Shown: piece by piece, positions 30,428-40,559 of the stretch
How the letters are laid out: each line of letters starts with the position of its first letter
How positions within the stretch are numbered: the first letter of the stretch is position 1
Assembly (NCBI RefSeq): GCF_000237325.1
Contig: NC_017542.1
Location: forward strand, 115,001-179,000
Direction of reading: 5' to 3'
Source of the DNA: Paenibacillus polymyxa M1
GTDB lineage: Bacteria > Bacillota > Bacilli > Paenibacillales > Paenibacillaceae
DNA: 64,000 nt
Translations under genes and position numbers: made by a program
The notes under the pieces: generated by a model
Databases searched by the model: none
What the model saw: only the letters and a program-made list of their open reading frames with translations
What the model was told of the DNA's origin: nothing

Positions 30428-30892
30428 ATGTCTTTACTGCCACAAGTTCCTTTCGGAACGCAACCGGGTACTCCGGGTCCATTCACACCGTCGGGTCCTT
30501 CAATTCCACAATTTCCTGATATACAGGATTCGTTCCCGTCTCCGGTAGGTCCGCCACCAGGCCCAGGCCCCTTTTCGCCACAGCCGTTCTCCCCGCCACC
30601 GCAAGGGCCGTTCGGTCCGCAAGGTGGGCAGCAAGCTCAAGCACCAACTTCCCCACCACCGCAATTTACGCCACCGAAACCGCTAGTTTCGGCCTATGCG
30701 GTTGACCCTGGAGCCATTTTCGGTTGTTTGTACCGCAACACGTTTGTATGGCTGACGAACGGAGAGCGCTTCTGGATGTACCCTGTCTTTGTAGGCAGAA
30801 CATCCGTAGCAGGTTTTCGGTGGAGTGGCCGCTTTTGGTTTTACTATGGTGTAGACACCAACCGTATTGAGTCATTTAGCTGTTTTTGGTAA
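30428..30892 (+). CDS. Pro/Gly-rich protein with conserved aromatic C-terminal domain
   Basis: 154 residues. The first ~75 are Pro/Gly/Gln-rich and low complexity (PGTPGPFTPSGPSIPQFP..., PPPGPGPFSP). The last ~70 form a Trp/Tyr/Phe-rich module (GAIFGCLYRNTFVWLTNGERFWMYP, then VGRTSVAGFRWSGRFWFYYGVDTNRIESFSCFW) that I recall as a recurrent Bacillales domain on short surface or spore-associated proteins. The ATG at 30428 is used because AAGGAG is 8 bases upstream. A coat or surface role is inferred only. Confidence 0.82.
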   Translation: MSLLPQVPFGTQPGTPGPFTPSGPSIPQFPDIQDSFPSPVGPPPGPGPFSPQPFSPPPQGPFGPQGGQQAQAPTSPPPQFTPPKPLVSAYAVDPGAIFGCLYRNTFVWLTNGERFWMYPVFVGRTSVAGFRWSGRFWFYYGVDTNRIESFSCFW

Positions 30893-30988
30893 TAGCGCAG
30901 CTTTAGGAAAGAACGGGGCTTAACTGTGTAATGGCTGATGGCACTGGCAAAGAGCTAAAATGGGCGAATAAGATAATTGAAGTAAAGA

Positions 30989-31035
30989 TAAAAAAGACTG
31001 GGAGAGCGCATCATGGCGTTTTCCAGTCTTTTTTT
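30989..31035. terminator. bidirectional terminator before pbpG 3' end
   Basis: AAAAAGACTGGGA / TTTCCAGTCTTTTT hairpin with a longer loop. A and T runs on both sides suit the converging genes. Confidence 0.82.
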
Positions 31036-31039
31036 GCTA

Positions 31040-33097
31040 TTACTCCATCCACCATCGCTTAAAATTGCCCCACCAGGATTTTTTTTCGGCCTGTCGTTCC
31101 GCTTGGTCAGTAGGTGTCGATGCCTGTGGGTTATTCTGCCCCGATAGGGTCTCTTTCGGCTCGGTACCGCTAACGAATACCTCCAGCCGCTTGTCGGGAC
31201 TGTCCGGCGCAGCCAGCTTGCCGCTAGCCGGATCAATATAGGCGCTGACTACGCCGTCAGGGATCGGGAATATTTTGGGCGGCACATTCTCCAGCGCTTT
31301 TTCCGTATATTGTGCGAAAATTGGTGCCGCCCGCCGGGCATCCTGCGTGCTGATGGCCTTGCCCTTGTCATATCCGACCCAAACAGCGGTGGATAGCTCC
31401 GGGGTGAAGCCGACCATCCACGCGTCCGTATTGGTCGTGCCGCTTTTGCCGGCAACCGGGCGCTTGATCAACTTCGCGACCCGATTGCCGGTGCCGCCTT
31501 CTTCGAACACGCCTTCCATGAGGCGTGTGAGGACATAGGCAGAGGCGGGCTTTACCACCTGCACGGGTGCGGCTTGCGGCGCTTCGTACAGTGATCGTCC
31601 GGCCGCATCGGTGATGCGCAGCACCGCCACCGGAGCTACCTTTTGCCCGCCACTGCTGATGACCGAGAAGGCCGAGGCCATCTCAAACGGGCTGACGGGC
31701 GACACGCCCAACGCCAGCGAAGGCACGGGCTTGAGCTCGCTCGTAATGCCCATTTTGCTGGCGAGGTCCATGACCTTATCCGCTCCTACCTGCAGAATGG
31801 TGCTGACGGCATAAATATTATCAGATGCCGCAATGGCGCGCCGCAGATCTATTTCACCCAAATATTTATCTCCAAAATTTTTGGGCTTATAAGTTTTGCG
31901 GTTGTTGTCGTAGTGGAACAACGTCGGTCGGCTTTCGAATTTGGACGTACTCGTCAATTGGCCGGAATCCAGCGCGCTGAGATACATAATCGGCTTGAAA
32001 GACGAGCCTGGCTGCCGGGTTGTGGCCAGTGCATGGTTGTATTGATTCCCGACATAGTTCGTTCCGCCGACCATGGCCTTGACATGTCCATTGCGCGGGT
32101 CCATGGAGATTAGTGCAGTTTCCAGTCCGTTGCTGTTCTTCATGCCCTCATTGACAGCCGCCTCGGCTGCCTGCTGCATGTGCATGTCCAGCGTCGTATA
32201 AATGCTCAGCCCGCCATGCTCAAGCACCGCTTCGCTAATCCCAAATTGATGAGTCGCTAGCTGGCGAACATAATCGCGAAACCAGGGAGCAGCTTCCACT
32301 GTCCGACGCTGGCTCTCGGGCCGCAGGGCCAGTATTTCCTCATAGGCTTTGCTGGCTTCAGCCGGTGTAATTTTACCGATGAGTGCCATAGAGTCCAGTA
32401 CAATTTTCTGCCGATCCTTTGCGTTTTTCATATGATTATATGGTGAATAGTAGGTCGGACCTTTCGGAATACCTGCCAATAGGGCGCTTTCAGCCAAGTC
32501 CAGATCCTTTGCGGATTTACCGAAATACATCTGCGAGGCCGCCTCAATGCCATAGGCGCCATGACCATAGTAAATTTCATTTAAATACATTTGCAGCAGC
32601 TCATCCTTGGAATACTTCATTTCAAGCTGTGCAGTATAGATGGCTTCCTTGGCCTTGCGCGTCCATGTTTTCTCGTGAGATAAGTACAGATTGCGCGCAA
32701 GCTGCTGAGTCAGTGTGCTGGCCCCTTGCGACATATCCCATCGGGTCAAATTAACGATTACTGCCCGGCCCAGACCTTTGAAATCAAAGCCAAAATGATC
32801 GTAAAACTTCCGGTCTTCCACAGCCAGTGTAGCTGCTATTAAATCGGGCGAAATGTGATCAAGCTGGACAGGAATAGATTCCTTTCCTCCGGCAGAGAAG
32901 GTAGCAATGACTTGCCCCTGACTATCGAGCAGACGTGAATTCCGGTCTGTATCGGCGAGCGGAAGGCTGGTTGTGTACAAATAGGCGAGCAGAATGCAGG
33001 CGGCGATGACCGTCAGAATCGTGAGAGACATCAGGCCTTGAAAGCATCGAACCCAAAGCGGTTTACGCTTGGAGGATCGCCCGGTAGTATCGGTCAT
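31040..33097 (-). CDS. pbpG: class A penicillin-binding protein (transglycosylase/transpeptidase), PbpG-like
   Basis: 685 residues from the second of two tandem ATGs (33097; AAGGAGG 7 bases upstream; ATG 33100 is the alternative). One membrane helix (about 18-42). Glycosyltransferase 51 domain: catalytic Glu in AVEDRKFYDHFGFD, then QGASTLTQQLARN and NEIYYGHGAYGIE. Transpeptidase: SxxK as SSFK, SDN and KSGTT. Bacillus pbpG (ywhE) lies between speE and ywhD and is made in the forespore; here the gene is divergent from speE with a sigma-F/G-like promoter. The ortholog call rests on this linkage. Confidence 0.9.
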   Translation of the reverse strand: MTDTTGRSSKRKPLWVRCFQGLMSLTILTVIAACILLAYLYTTSLPLADTDRNSRLLDSQGQVIATFSAGGKESIPVQLDHISPDLIAATLAVEDRKFYDHFGFDFKGLGRAVIVNLTRWDMSQGASTLTQQLARNLYLSHEKTWTRKAKEAIYTAQLEMKYSKDELLQMYLNEIYYGHGAYGIEAASQMYFGKSAKDLDLAESALLAGIPKGPTYYSPYNHMKNAKDRQKIVLDSMALIGKITPAEASKAYEEILALRPESQRRTVEAAPWFRDYVRQLATHQFGISEAVLEHGGLSIYTTLDMHMQQAAEAAVNEGMKNSNGLETALISMDPRNGHVKAMVGGTNYVGNQYNHALATTRQPGSSFKPIMYLSALDSGQLTSTSKFESRPTLFHYDNNRKTYKPKNFGDKYLGEIDLRRAIAASDNIYAVSTILQVGADKVMDLASKMGITSELKPVPSLALGVSPVSPFEMASAFSVISSGGQKVAPVAVLRITDAAGRSLYEAPQAAPVQVVKPASAYVLTRLMEGVFEEGGTGNRVAKLIKRPVAGKSGTTNTDAWMVGFTPELSTAVWVGYDKGKAISTQDARRAAPIFAQYTEKALENVPPKIFPIPDGVVSAYIDPASGKLAAPDSPDKRLEVFVSGTEPKETLSGQNNPQASTPTDQAERQAEKKSWWGNFKRWWME

Positions 33098-33127
33098 CAT
33101 GCCACCTCCTTCCATAGTTGATGTTCT

Positions 33128-33157
33128 CAGTATAGTCAATCCGAAAGTGTCTATTCA
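33128..33157 (-). promoter_or_regulatory. candidate sigma-F/sigma-G promoter of pbpG
   Basis: Minus strand TGAATA, a 16-base spacer, then CTATACTG, about 30 bases before the pbpG start. The -35 box fits forespore sigma factors well; the -10 box only partly matches CATACTA. Confidence 0.4.
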
Positions 33158-33379
33158 TCAGATGCATATACGTATCTATTTTAAACAAGATTAAGCCCTA
33201 AAAATGCTTTTACAGTCCATTCGGGTATCGCTTATAATGCAAAAAGTGTGAAATTCAAGTGTGTTTGGTACAATAAATATAGCAAACTCGGCGTTTGCGT
33301 GTTGCAGTTATAAGGAAAGTCCATGTTTATGCTACCGGATTGCCGGACACATACTTTGATCAGAAAGAAGGTTGGAATG

Positions 33380-34207
33380 ATGGATTTGTGGTTTACGGAG
33401 AAGCAGACTCCCTCTTTCGGCATTACAGCAAAAATCAAACAAACCTACGTCTCTGAGAAAACAGATTTTCAGGATCTGGCAATGATCGAGACGGAGGAAT
33501 TCGGCAATATGCTTGTTCTGGACGGCATGGTGATGACAACGGTTAAGGATGAATTTGTATATCACGAAATGGTAGCACATCCGGCTTTGAATACACATCC
33601 GAATCCGAAAAAGGTTTTGGTTGTGGGCGGCGGGGATGGCGGCGTTATCCGTGAGGTCATCAAGCATCCTGAAGTGGAAAAGGCTGTATTGGTGGAGATT
33701 GACGGTAAAGTCATTGAATATTCTAAAAAATATTTACCTGAAATTGCTGGGAAGTTGGACGAGTCCAATGTGGAAGTACTGGTCAATGACGGCTACATGC
33801 ATATTATCGAACACAAAAATGAATACGATGTGATTATGGTCGATTCGACGGAGCCGGTTGGTCCGGCAGCGCCGCTGTTCGAACGTGGGTTTTACCAAGG
33901 TATTTTTGAGGCGCTGAAGGAAGACGGCATTTTCGTGGCACAGACGGATAATCCTTGGTTCAAGGCTGACCTGATTCAGAAGGTCAACAAAGATGTAAAA
34001 GAGATTTTCCCGATTGTGCGTGTGTACGGTGCAAACATTCCAACCTATCCGAGCGGTCTTTGGACATTCACATTGGGCAGCAAGAAATATGACCCGCTCG
34101 AAGTGGACGAGAACCAAATTCCAGAGATGGATACCCGATATTACAGTCCACGTCTGCACAAAGCGGCATTTGTACTACCTAAATTTGTGGAAGATTTAAC
34201 AAAGTAA
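33380..34207 (+). CDS. speE: spermidine synthase
   Basis: Aminopropyltransferase: putrescine plus decarboxylated SAM gives spermidine and methylthioadenosine. 275 residues from the ATG at 33380 ([11 protein letters not shown]), which aligns with Bacillus SpeE; the ATG at 33377 is adjacent, and the longer upstream frame is unlikely. Motifs: [16 protein letters not shown], the nucleotide loop [23 protein letters not shown] and TDNPWF. In Bacillus speE is followed by speB (agmatinase); here no speB follows, a terminator does. Confidence 0.96.
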   Translation: MDLWFTEKQTPSFGITAKIKQTYVSEKTDFQDLAMIETEEFGNMLVLDGMVMTTVKDEFVYHEMVAHPALNTHPNPKKVLVVGGGDGGVIREVIKHPEVEKAVLVEIDGKVIEYSKKYLPEIAGKLDESNVEVLVNDGYMHIIEHKNEYDVIMVDSTEPVGPAAPLFERGFYQGIFEALKEDGIFVAQTDNPWFKADLIQKVNKDVKEIFPIVRVYGANIPTYPSGLWTFTLGSKKYDPLEVDENQIPEMDTRYYSPRLHKAAFVLPKFVEDLTK

Positions 34208-34217
34208 ACATTTTAAG

Positions 34218-34280
34218 AAGCGTCTTAGTGATCTTTATCGCCAGTATAGAGCGAAAAGAGCGCTATAGACGCTTTTTTTT
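34218..34280 (+). terminator. speE terminator
   Basis: AAGCGTCT pairs with AGACGCTT, with an inner TATAG.GCG / CGC.TATA stem, followed by T8. Confidence 0.85.
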
Positions 34281-34472
34281 GTGTTAAATCAGATTGTAGT
34301 AGGCATGAAAATATAGTGGACACTGAATTTCCTTTTAAGATAAAAGAAGGAAATTTAAGGGTATATGTAGAACATACAAAAAACCGGACATTTAACAGAT
34401 TTGTAATCGACAGGGGAGGTTTGGTTATGGAAATACATAAATTGGCGATATACCAAAGAGGGGGGAACTTTT

Positions 34473-35759
34473 TTGATCAGACGCTCTTTTTATTACCTGT
34501 GGGGGTCTCAGACGATTTCCAACGCAGCAGATATCATCTACATGTTGAGTGTGGTGGTGTTGGTATTCAGTTCAAGTAATTCCTTAATGACGACTATTTT
34601 AATCCCGTTGTTTCGTTTGTCAGCTCAAGTGATTAGTGGGCTTGTTGCACCGATCGTGCTCGGTCGATTTCGGCTGACGCAGGTTCTGCTATTTTCCCAG
34701 TTTGGGCAGTTTATCATTTTTACGTTGCTGCTGCTTTATTTGTGGATCGTACCTGAGCAGAGGTCGTTTCTGTTTATTTTTGTGATGGTTTTTGGCATGT
34801 CTTTTTTGGATGGATGGACCAATCCTGCGCGTAATGCGCTTGTACCCCGTTTGGCCACTGGTGAGGGACTCATGCGGGCAAACGGTATGGTAGCGGTCAG
34901 TGATCAGGTGGTCAAGTGTGCAGGCTGGGCGTTGAGCGGAATGATTGTCGCTTGGCTGGGTTCCCTGAATACGCTTGCAATTGCCTCCTGTTGTTATCTC
35001 GTGGCTGTAACTGTCACGTCCTTCATTCGTGATCCGCTGGATCAAAAGGAATCAAACCCCGAATCTCCAGAGTCCTTAACAGATGCAGTAGAACCCGCAA
35101 AGGAAAAAGGCTCCCATTGGAAAGAGCTTGGGGAAGGATGGAAAATCATTTGGCATAACCGTCGTATTCGTTCTCTAATGATTGTCGACAGCGTGGACAG
35201 TATTGGGGGAGTCTCCTGGCTCGGCGTATTTATTTTGGCGTACGTCAGTCAAGTGCTGCATCGGGATGCGAGCTGGTGGGGCTTCATGAATGCGTCCTTT
35301 TTCTCCGGCACCATTTTGGGTGGATTAATTGTCGTTGGCTTGGTCAAGCGATTGCAAAAGAACAGCTTTTTGTACATGCTCGGGGCGTTGCTGGTGTATG
35401 TACTGATTACCATTGTATTTGCGCTGAATACCATTCCCGTGGCTGCGCTTGTTCTTTTTGCTGTGTCAGGCTTACCTGTTCAAATGGCAGGCATTATTCG
35501 CCGCACCTTGCTGCAAACCAGTGCACCGCCAGCCCAGCTGCCCAAAGTGATGGCGGGAATTGATGTGCTTACAAATCTTGCTTTCGGCCTGGCTTTATTA
35601 TTTATGGGCTGGTATGCTGACCGATTTGGTATGGTGCAGGTGTATTTGCTGGCTGCGGCAATGACTACCATTGCTGTTCTGATCGGCTGGTGGTATCGAC
35701 GTGCTTTTCAGGAAAATGAGCCCATTGACCAACCAACTGCTACAAGCGCTGGGATTTGA
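34473..35759 (+). CDS. MFS transporter, macrolide-efflux-like
   Basis: 428 residues with about twelve hydrophobic segments. The pattern WGSQTISNAADIIYMLSV near the start, FGMSFLDGWTNPARNALVPRL and the central cytoplasmic loop (about residues 185-225, acidic and basic) fit the MFS subfamily annotated as macrolide exporter/MFS_3. The start is TTG behind GAGGGGGG. It stands alone; the substrate is unknown. The 265 bases before it hold the speE terminator and no other gene. Confidence 0.83.
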   Translation: MIRRSFYYLWGSQTISNAADIIYMLSVVVLVFSSSNSLMTTILIPLFRLSAQVISGLVAPIVLGRFRLTQVLLFSQFGQFIIFTLLLLYLWIVPEQRSFLFIFVMVFGMSFLDGWTNPARNALVPRLATGEGLMRANGMVAVSDQVVKCAGWALSGMIVAWLGSLNTLAIASCCYLVAVTVTSFIRDPLDQKESNPESPESLTDAVEPAKEKGSHWKELGEGWKIIWHNRRIRSLMIVDSVDSIGGVSWLGVFILAYVSQVLHRDASWWGFMNASFFSGTILGGLIVVGLVKRLQKNSFLYMLGALLVYVLITIVFALNTIPVAALVLFAVSGLPVQMAGIIRRTLLQTSAPPAQLPKVMAGIDVLTNLAFGLALLFMGWYADRFGMVQVYLLAAAMTTIAVLIGWWYRRAFQENEPIDQPTATSAGI

Positions 35760-35839
35760 ACCGAACTATCTCCGATAAGCCGATTATGTTGTATTTCGCT
35801 CGATTACATAAGTAATAGCCTCTCCCTGTGCCACAACCA

Positions 35840-35871
35840 AAAAGTCGGTTGCATAAGAGCAACCGACTTTT
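35840..35871. terminator. bidirectional terminator
   Basis: AAAAGTCGGTTGC / GCAACCGACTTTT with an ATAAGA loop, between the converging MFS and ABC genes. Confidence 0.88.
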
Positions 35872-35921
35872 AAGGAGAACATGTTTGCGAATGAAGGTAA
35901 CGATTTTTCCTAACTGCAATG

Positions 35922-37661
35922 TTAGGCCGTAGTGAACTGGCTGTTATAGAGCGAGGCATAATGGCCACCGCTTGCGAGCAGTCCTTCATGAGTACCACTT
36001 TCGACGACATCGCCGTTTTTCATGTATAGAATTAGATCTGCTTCGCGGATGGTTGATAGCCTGTGGGCGATGACAAAGCTGGTGCGTCCGTCGATCATTT
36101 TCATAAAAGCCTTTTGGATCCGGGCTTCTGTAAGGGTGTCTATACTGCTGGTTGCTTCATCCAGAATGAGCATAGGTGGATCGACGAGGATCACCCTTGC
36201 GATAGTGAGCAGCTGCCTTTGCCCTTGCGATAGGCTATCGCCCGATCCGCTGATGACCGTATCGTAACCATGAGGCAGGCGCTTGATAAAGCTATGCGCA
36301 TTGGCAGCCGTCGCAGCCGCAATGACTTCTTCGTCCGTGGCCTCTGGCTTTCCGTAAGCGATATTGTCCCGGATCGTTCCGCTGAACAGCCATGTATCTT
36401 GAAGCACCATACCAAAGTTAGTACGTAGGCTGTCCCGGCTCATATCGTTGATATTCACTCCGTCGATGGAGATCGAACCGCTGTCCACATCGTAAAAGCG
36501 CATGAGCAGGTTAACGAGTGTTGTTTTGCCTGCTCCGGTCTGTCCGACAATAGCTACGCGAGTGCCTGGCTTGACCTCCAAACTAAAGTTCGTAATGAGT
36601 GTTCGTTCCGGATTATAGGAAAATTTCACATGATCAAACAGAATTGTACCTTTACTGCGCTCCGGCTGCACGGCGTTCGACTTTTCCGGTTGCTCCGGCG
36701 GTGAATCCAAAATAGCAAATATACGCTGAGCAGAAGCTGTAGCGGCCTGAAACTGAGTCAGCACACCTGTAATTTCATTAAAGGGCTTGGCGAACAAATT
36801 GGTGTAAATGAGAAAACTCGATAAACCGCCTACCGAAATCCCGCCCAAAATGATCGAAATACAGCCAATCATAGCGGTGACGGAGAAAGTCATGTTGTTG
36901 ACCAATCGAGTGGAAGGGTTGGACAAAGATCCATAAAACTGCGATTTCACTCCGGCTTGATATAATTGTTCGTTTCGGGCGGAAAATTCCTCAAGCGAGC
37001 GGTTTTCATAGTGAAAGGCAGTAACTACCCGCTGTCCGCCGATCATTTCCTCCACATAACCGTTCAAGCTTCCCAAAATTTTGGCCTGTTCACGGAACAT
37101 GCGTTGCGATTTTGTAGTAATGAACCGTGCAACGACATATGTGATTGGGGCAGACACCAATACCACCAACGTCATCACTGGGCTGATATACAACATAAGT
37201 ACAATCGAACCAATAATGGTAATCAACCCGGTGATCAAGGTGGAGAAGCCCTGCAACAATCCATCGGACACGGCATCCATATCGTTCACAAAACGGCTAA
37301 TGCTATCTCCTTGCGGATGATTGTCATGAAAGCTTAACGGAAGGATATTAAAATGATCGAATAACTCCCGCCGCATATCATTTACAGTCTGAAAAGCAAT
37401 GCGGTTCGTCAAATATGTGAGCAACCAGCTAAATAGACTGCCTACAACATATACAACGCCTAGTCCATATAGAATCTGTGCAATACCTCTAAAGTCTACC
37501 GCTCCCTGATTTACCATATGGTCGATAGCCCGGCCAATCATATAGGGTCCGACCAGACTGGCAAGCACGCTAAGAATAGCACTGATGATGACCCAAAATG
37601 TTGTTGTTTTATATTGACCGACATAGGTTAACAATCTTCTCCAGGTTTCCTTGCCACTCAT
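35922..37661 (-). CDS. ABC exporter half-transporter (canonical site, variant signature)
   Basis: 579 residues: six-helix ABC exporter membrane domain (1-310), then ATPase domain. Walker A GQTGAGKTT, Q-loop MVLQDTWLFSGTI, signature LSQGQ (Gln replaces the usual Gly of LSGGQ), Walker B LILDEATSSID with catalytic Glu, and a switch His in AHRLS. Its start overlaps the upstream half-transporter's stop by 4 bases, so the two form one heterodimeric exporter, similar in layout to Bacillus YfiB/YfiC or BmrCD. Likely drug, lipid or peptide efflux; substrate unknown. Transcribed divergently from the LysR gene. Confidence 0.9.
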   Translation of the reverse strand: MSGKETWRRLLTYVGQYKTTTFWVIISAILSVLASLVGPYMIGRAIDHMVNQGAVDFRGIAQILYGLGVVYVVGSLFSWLLTYLTNRIAFQTVNDMRRELFDHFNILPLSFHDNHPQGDSISRFVNDMDAVSDGLLQGFSTLITGLITIIGSIVLMLYISPVMTLVVLVSAPITYVVARFITTKSQRMFREQAKILGSLNGYVEEMIGGQRVVTAFHYENRSLEEFSARNEQLYQAGVKSQFYGSLSNPSTRLVNNMTFSVTAMIGCISIILGGISVGGLSSFLIYTNLFAKPFNEITGVLTQFQAATASAQRIFAILDSPPEQPEKSNAVQPERSKGTILFDHVKFSYNPERTLITNFSLEVKPGTRVAIVGQTGAGKTTLVNLLMRFYDVDSGSISIDGVNINDMSRDSLRTNFGMVLQDTWLFSGTIRDNIAYGKPEATDEEVIAAATAANAHSFIKRLPHGYDTVISGSGDSLSQGQRQLLTIARVILVDPPMLILDEATSSIDTLTEARIQKAFMKMIDGRTSFVIAHRLSTIREADLILYMKNGDVVESGTHEGLLASGGHYASLYNSQFTTA

Positions 37662-39421
37662 TGGTCCACCTCCTGCGTTGAGAGCTGAGAGCGATTAATT
37701 TCCTGATATACCTCCGAGTTGCTCATCAACTGATCATGTGTGCCGATTCCGACAATCCGGCCTTCATCAAATACAATGATTTTATCGGCATGCTGTACAC
37801 TGCTTACTCGTTGCGAGACCAGCAAGACAGTCATGCGGGTGCTATTTTCCCGTAGCGATTTCCGGAGGGCGGCGTCAGTTGCAAAATCAAGTGCGCTTGA
37901 GGAATCGTCCAAAATCAGAATTTCCGGATTGCCTACAATAGCTCTGGCAATGGTAAGTCGCTGCTTCTGGCCGCCTGATAGATTAAGTCCTCCTCGGGTG
38001 ATCGGGGCATCGAATTTTTTCGGCAAGTTGGAAATAAACTCATCCGCTTGCGCGATGGCTGCGGCCCGGGCGACCTCCTCATCGGTGGCATGTTCATGTC
38101 CCCAACGGATATTATCCGCTATCGTCCCAGTGAACAGCAGTGCTTTCTGTGGAACAATCCCGATTTTCTGCCGCAATTGCTCCAGCTTATAATGCCGTAC
38201 GTCGATGCCATCGACCTGTACACAACCTTCTACTGCATCATAGAAGCGGGGAATCAGATTCACGAAGGTAGATTTTCCCGAGCCTGTTCCTCCTATGATT
38301 CCAACCGTTTTACCGGGATAAATGTCTACAACTACATCGCTAAGTGCCAGTTGTCCTGTCTTATTGTAGCCAAAGGAGACATGATCAAAGGAGATAGCTG
38401 GTACAGAGCCGGTCTTACTCGTTCTTTCCTGGTCTAATGATACAGGATTGGCAGTATCGGAAATCGAAGCTTCGGTGTCCAGAACCTCCTGAATTCTCGC
38501 TGCTGAAGTGGCCGCCTTGGTGAACAGAATAATGAGATTCGTCACCACAATCAGGGCCAGTAAAATCTGCGTAATGTAATTAATAAATGCAATAATCTCT
38601 CCTTGTGTAAGAGATCCATATTGGATATGGATACCGCCGATCCACAGAATGGCGATAATAGCTCCGTTGACCACCAGTAAGGTGGCTGGGCTAAGTAGAG
38701 CAGAAATCCGGCCGACACGAATAGCGGTTTGGGTGAGATCATCTGAGGCGGCATTGAACTTTACTCGTTCAGCTCCTCTTTTGGCAAATGCACGTATAAC
38801 CCGTACACCTGTGAGATTCTCGCTTAGCACCAGAGCGATTTTATCGAGCTTTTTCTGGTATAGCCGGTACAGCGGAGAAGCCTTCGTAATGACCACATAC
38901 AGGATCAAAGCCAGAACGGGTGTTGCCGCCAACAGCACCAAAGCAAGGCGGAAGTCCAGAATCATGGACATGATGATCGCCCCGATACAAATAAAAGGAG
39001 CACGAATAACCAGACGAATCAACATTGCTACAGCCGTTTGCAGCTGATTGACATCATTCGTAATTCGGTTGATGAGAGAGGGCGTACCAAATTTATCGAG
39101 ATCTGCATAAGAAAACGATGAAATATGCTTAAACATAGTATTGCGCAGTGTGGTTCCGAATCCTTGGGAAGCACGGGCTGCGTAAAACTGACACACGAGA
39201 GAACTGCCAAAGCCCAGTATAGTCATGAGCAACATCAAAAGACCCATTTGCCAAACATAATGGGTGTCTCCCTTACCGACGCCATGATTAATCATTAAAG
39301 CCACCATAGTAGGCAGCAACAATTCCAGAATGGCCTCAATTAGTTTAAACAGAGGCCCAAGAATTGTTTCCTTTTTATAAGGTTTCAAAAAAACAGCAAA
39401 TTTCAGCAAATAAACCATCAC
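37658..39421 (-). CDS. ABC exporter half-transporter (degenerate ATPase site)
   Basis: 587 residues: membrane domain, then ATPase. Walker A GGTGSGKST and signature LSGGQ are intact, but Walker B ends ILDDSSSALD, with Asp where the catalytic Glu should be, and the switch His is replaced by Gln (VSQRVSS). This is the standard mark of the degenerate site in heterodimeric exporters. The partner gene supplies the mirror-image asymmetry (LSQGQ). The first gene of the pair, divergent from the LysR gene; two tandem ATGs at the start with little SD visible. Confidence 0.9.
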   Translation of the reverse strand: MMVYLLKFAVFLKPYKKETILGPLFKLIEAILELLLPTMVALMINHGVGKGDTHYVWQMGLLMLLMTILGFGSSLVCQFYAARASQGFGTTLRNTMFKHISSFSYADLDKFGTPSLINRITNDVNQLQTAVAMLIRLVIRAPFICIGAIIMSMILDFRLALVLLAATPVLALILYVVITKASPLYRLYQKKLDKIALVLSENLTGVRVIRAFAKRGAERVKFNAASDDLTQTAIRVGRISALLSPATLLVVNGAIIAILWIGGIHIQYGSLTQGEIIAFINYITQILLALIVVTNLIILFTKAATSAARIQEVLDTEASISDTANPVSLDQERTSKTGSVPAISFDHVSFGYNKTGQLALSDVVVDIYPGKTVGIIGGTGSGKSTFVNLIPRFYDAVEGCVQVDGIDVRHYKLEQLRQKIGIVPQKALLFTGTIADNIRWGHEHATDEEVARAAAIAQADEFISNLPKKFDAPITRGGLNLSGGQKQRLTIARAIVGNPEILILDDSSSALDFATDAALRKSLRENSTRMTVLLVSQRVSSVQHADKIIVFDEGRIVGIGTHDQLMSNSEVYQEINRSQLSTQEVDQ

Positions 39422-39521
39422 CTAACCTAAATATTGTATAAAGTTTCCTATTATAATTGCATATCTGAATATGATTATGGCATATCCCCAACCATATGAA
39501 TAATATTTAATATATATTAGA

Positions 39522-39542
39522 GATATAGGTTTTACATATATC
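39522..39542. promoter_or_regulatory. candidate LysR-type operator
   Basis: GATATA-N9-TATATC, a perfect inverted repeat just upstream of the LysR gene and in the shared region with the divergent ABC exporter. It is of the T-N11-A type. Confidence 0.5.
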
Positions 39543-39559
39543 AGAACCGGAGGTTCATG

Positions 39560-40450
39560 ATGGAATTGAGACATCTCAAGTATTTTTTAGCGATTGCAGA
39601 TGCTGGACAGATTACAGCGGCAGCCAAAAAACTGCAAATCGCACAGCCTCCCTTAAGTCAACAGCTTATGCAGCTGGAGGAAGAGCTTGGTGTAAAGCTT
39701 GTGAATCGAGGCTCACGAAGCATTCAATTGACAGAGGCCGGAATCATTTTACGGAACAGGGCCAAGCAGATTTTGGAGCTGACGGATGCTACGACAAGGG
39801 AAATAAACGATTTTGCCATGGGGATGAAGGGGACGCTCACCATTGGGACGGTTTCTTCCTCTGGAGCGACCCTGATGAAAGACAGGCTTTCCGAATTTCA
39901 TAAAACCTATGCGGGTGTAAAATTTGAAATACATGAGGGAAATACCTTCAGGATTCTCGATCTTTTGAACAAAGGAATTGTAGAGGTCGGTATCGTCAGA
40001 ACCCCTTTTAATACCGCCGGTTTAGGGTGTAGATATGCGTCCACTGAGCCGATGGTAGCAGTGATGACGGAAGAATATGATTGGAATCCCGAACAGAAGA
40101 CCATTTCATTGGCTGAGTTGAAGAACAGACCACTCATTATATATCGCCGTTTTGAGCAATTGATTCACGATACCTGTATGAAGCATGGCTTTGAGCCCAA
40201 TATCTTTTGCAAAAATGACGATGCCCGCACTACGCTTCATTGGGCCAACGAAGGGCTGGGTATTGGCATGATTTCGCGCTCCGCTTTATCTTTAGGCAGC
40301 AATAATCATTTAATCGTTAAGGAAATTAGTTGTGAAGAATTGCACACTCGTGTGGCGGCTGTCTGGTTGAAGGATAAATACATGTCTTCATTGGCTTCCC
40401 GGTTCATTGAAAGTTTTAGCCAGGCATCCAGTGCTGCTGACCTACAGTAG
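39560..40450 (+). CDS. LysR-family transcriptional regulator
   Basis: 296 residues from the second ATG (39560; GGAGG 6 bases upstream; the first ATG at 39557 is too close). N-terminal winged helix-turn-helix (ELRHLKYFLAIADAGQITAAAKKLQIAQPPLSQQL), then the periplasmic-binding-like effector domain from about residue 90. It belongs to the CcpC/CatM-like branch. Divergent from the ABC exporter pair with a palindrome between, so it probably regulates itself and the exporter in response to an unknown small molecule. Confidence 0.9.
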   Translation: MELRHLKYFLAIADAGQITAAAKKLQIAQPPLSQQLMQLEEELGVKLVNRGSRSIQLTEAGIILRNRAKQILELTDATTREINDFAMGMKGTLTIGTVSSSGATLMKDRLSEFHKTYAGVKFEIHEGNTFRILDLLNKGIVEVGIVRTPFNTAGLGCRYASTEPMVAVMTEEYDWNPEQKTISLAELKNRPLIIYRRFEQLIHDTCMKHGFEPNIFCKNDDARTTLHWANEGLGIGMISRSALSLGSNNHLIVKEISCEELHTRVAAVWLKDKYMSSLASRFIESFSQASSAADLQ

Positions 40451-40493
40451 TTGAATTTTTTAAGTGTGAAAGCATCTTTTTGTAAAAACTCAT

Positions 40494-40522
40494 TTGAATT
40501 GCAATCGGGAACTGGATATAGT
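40494..40522 (+). promoter_or_regulatory. sigma-A promoter of ywiB-argS
   Basis: TTGAAT, a 17-base spacer and TATAGT, about 38 bases before the ywiB start. Confidence 0.65.
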
Positions 40523-40559
40523 AGTACAGTAGGATAGCGATAGAATGGAGTTTGAACAC

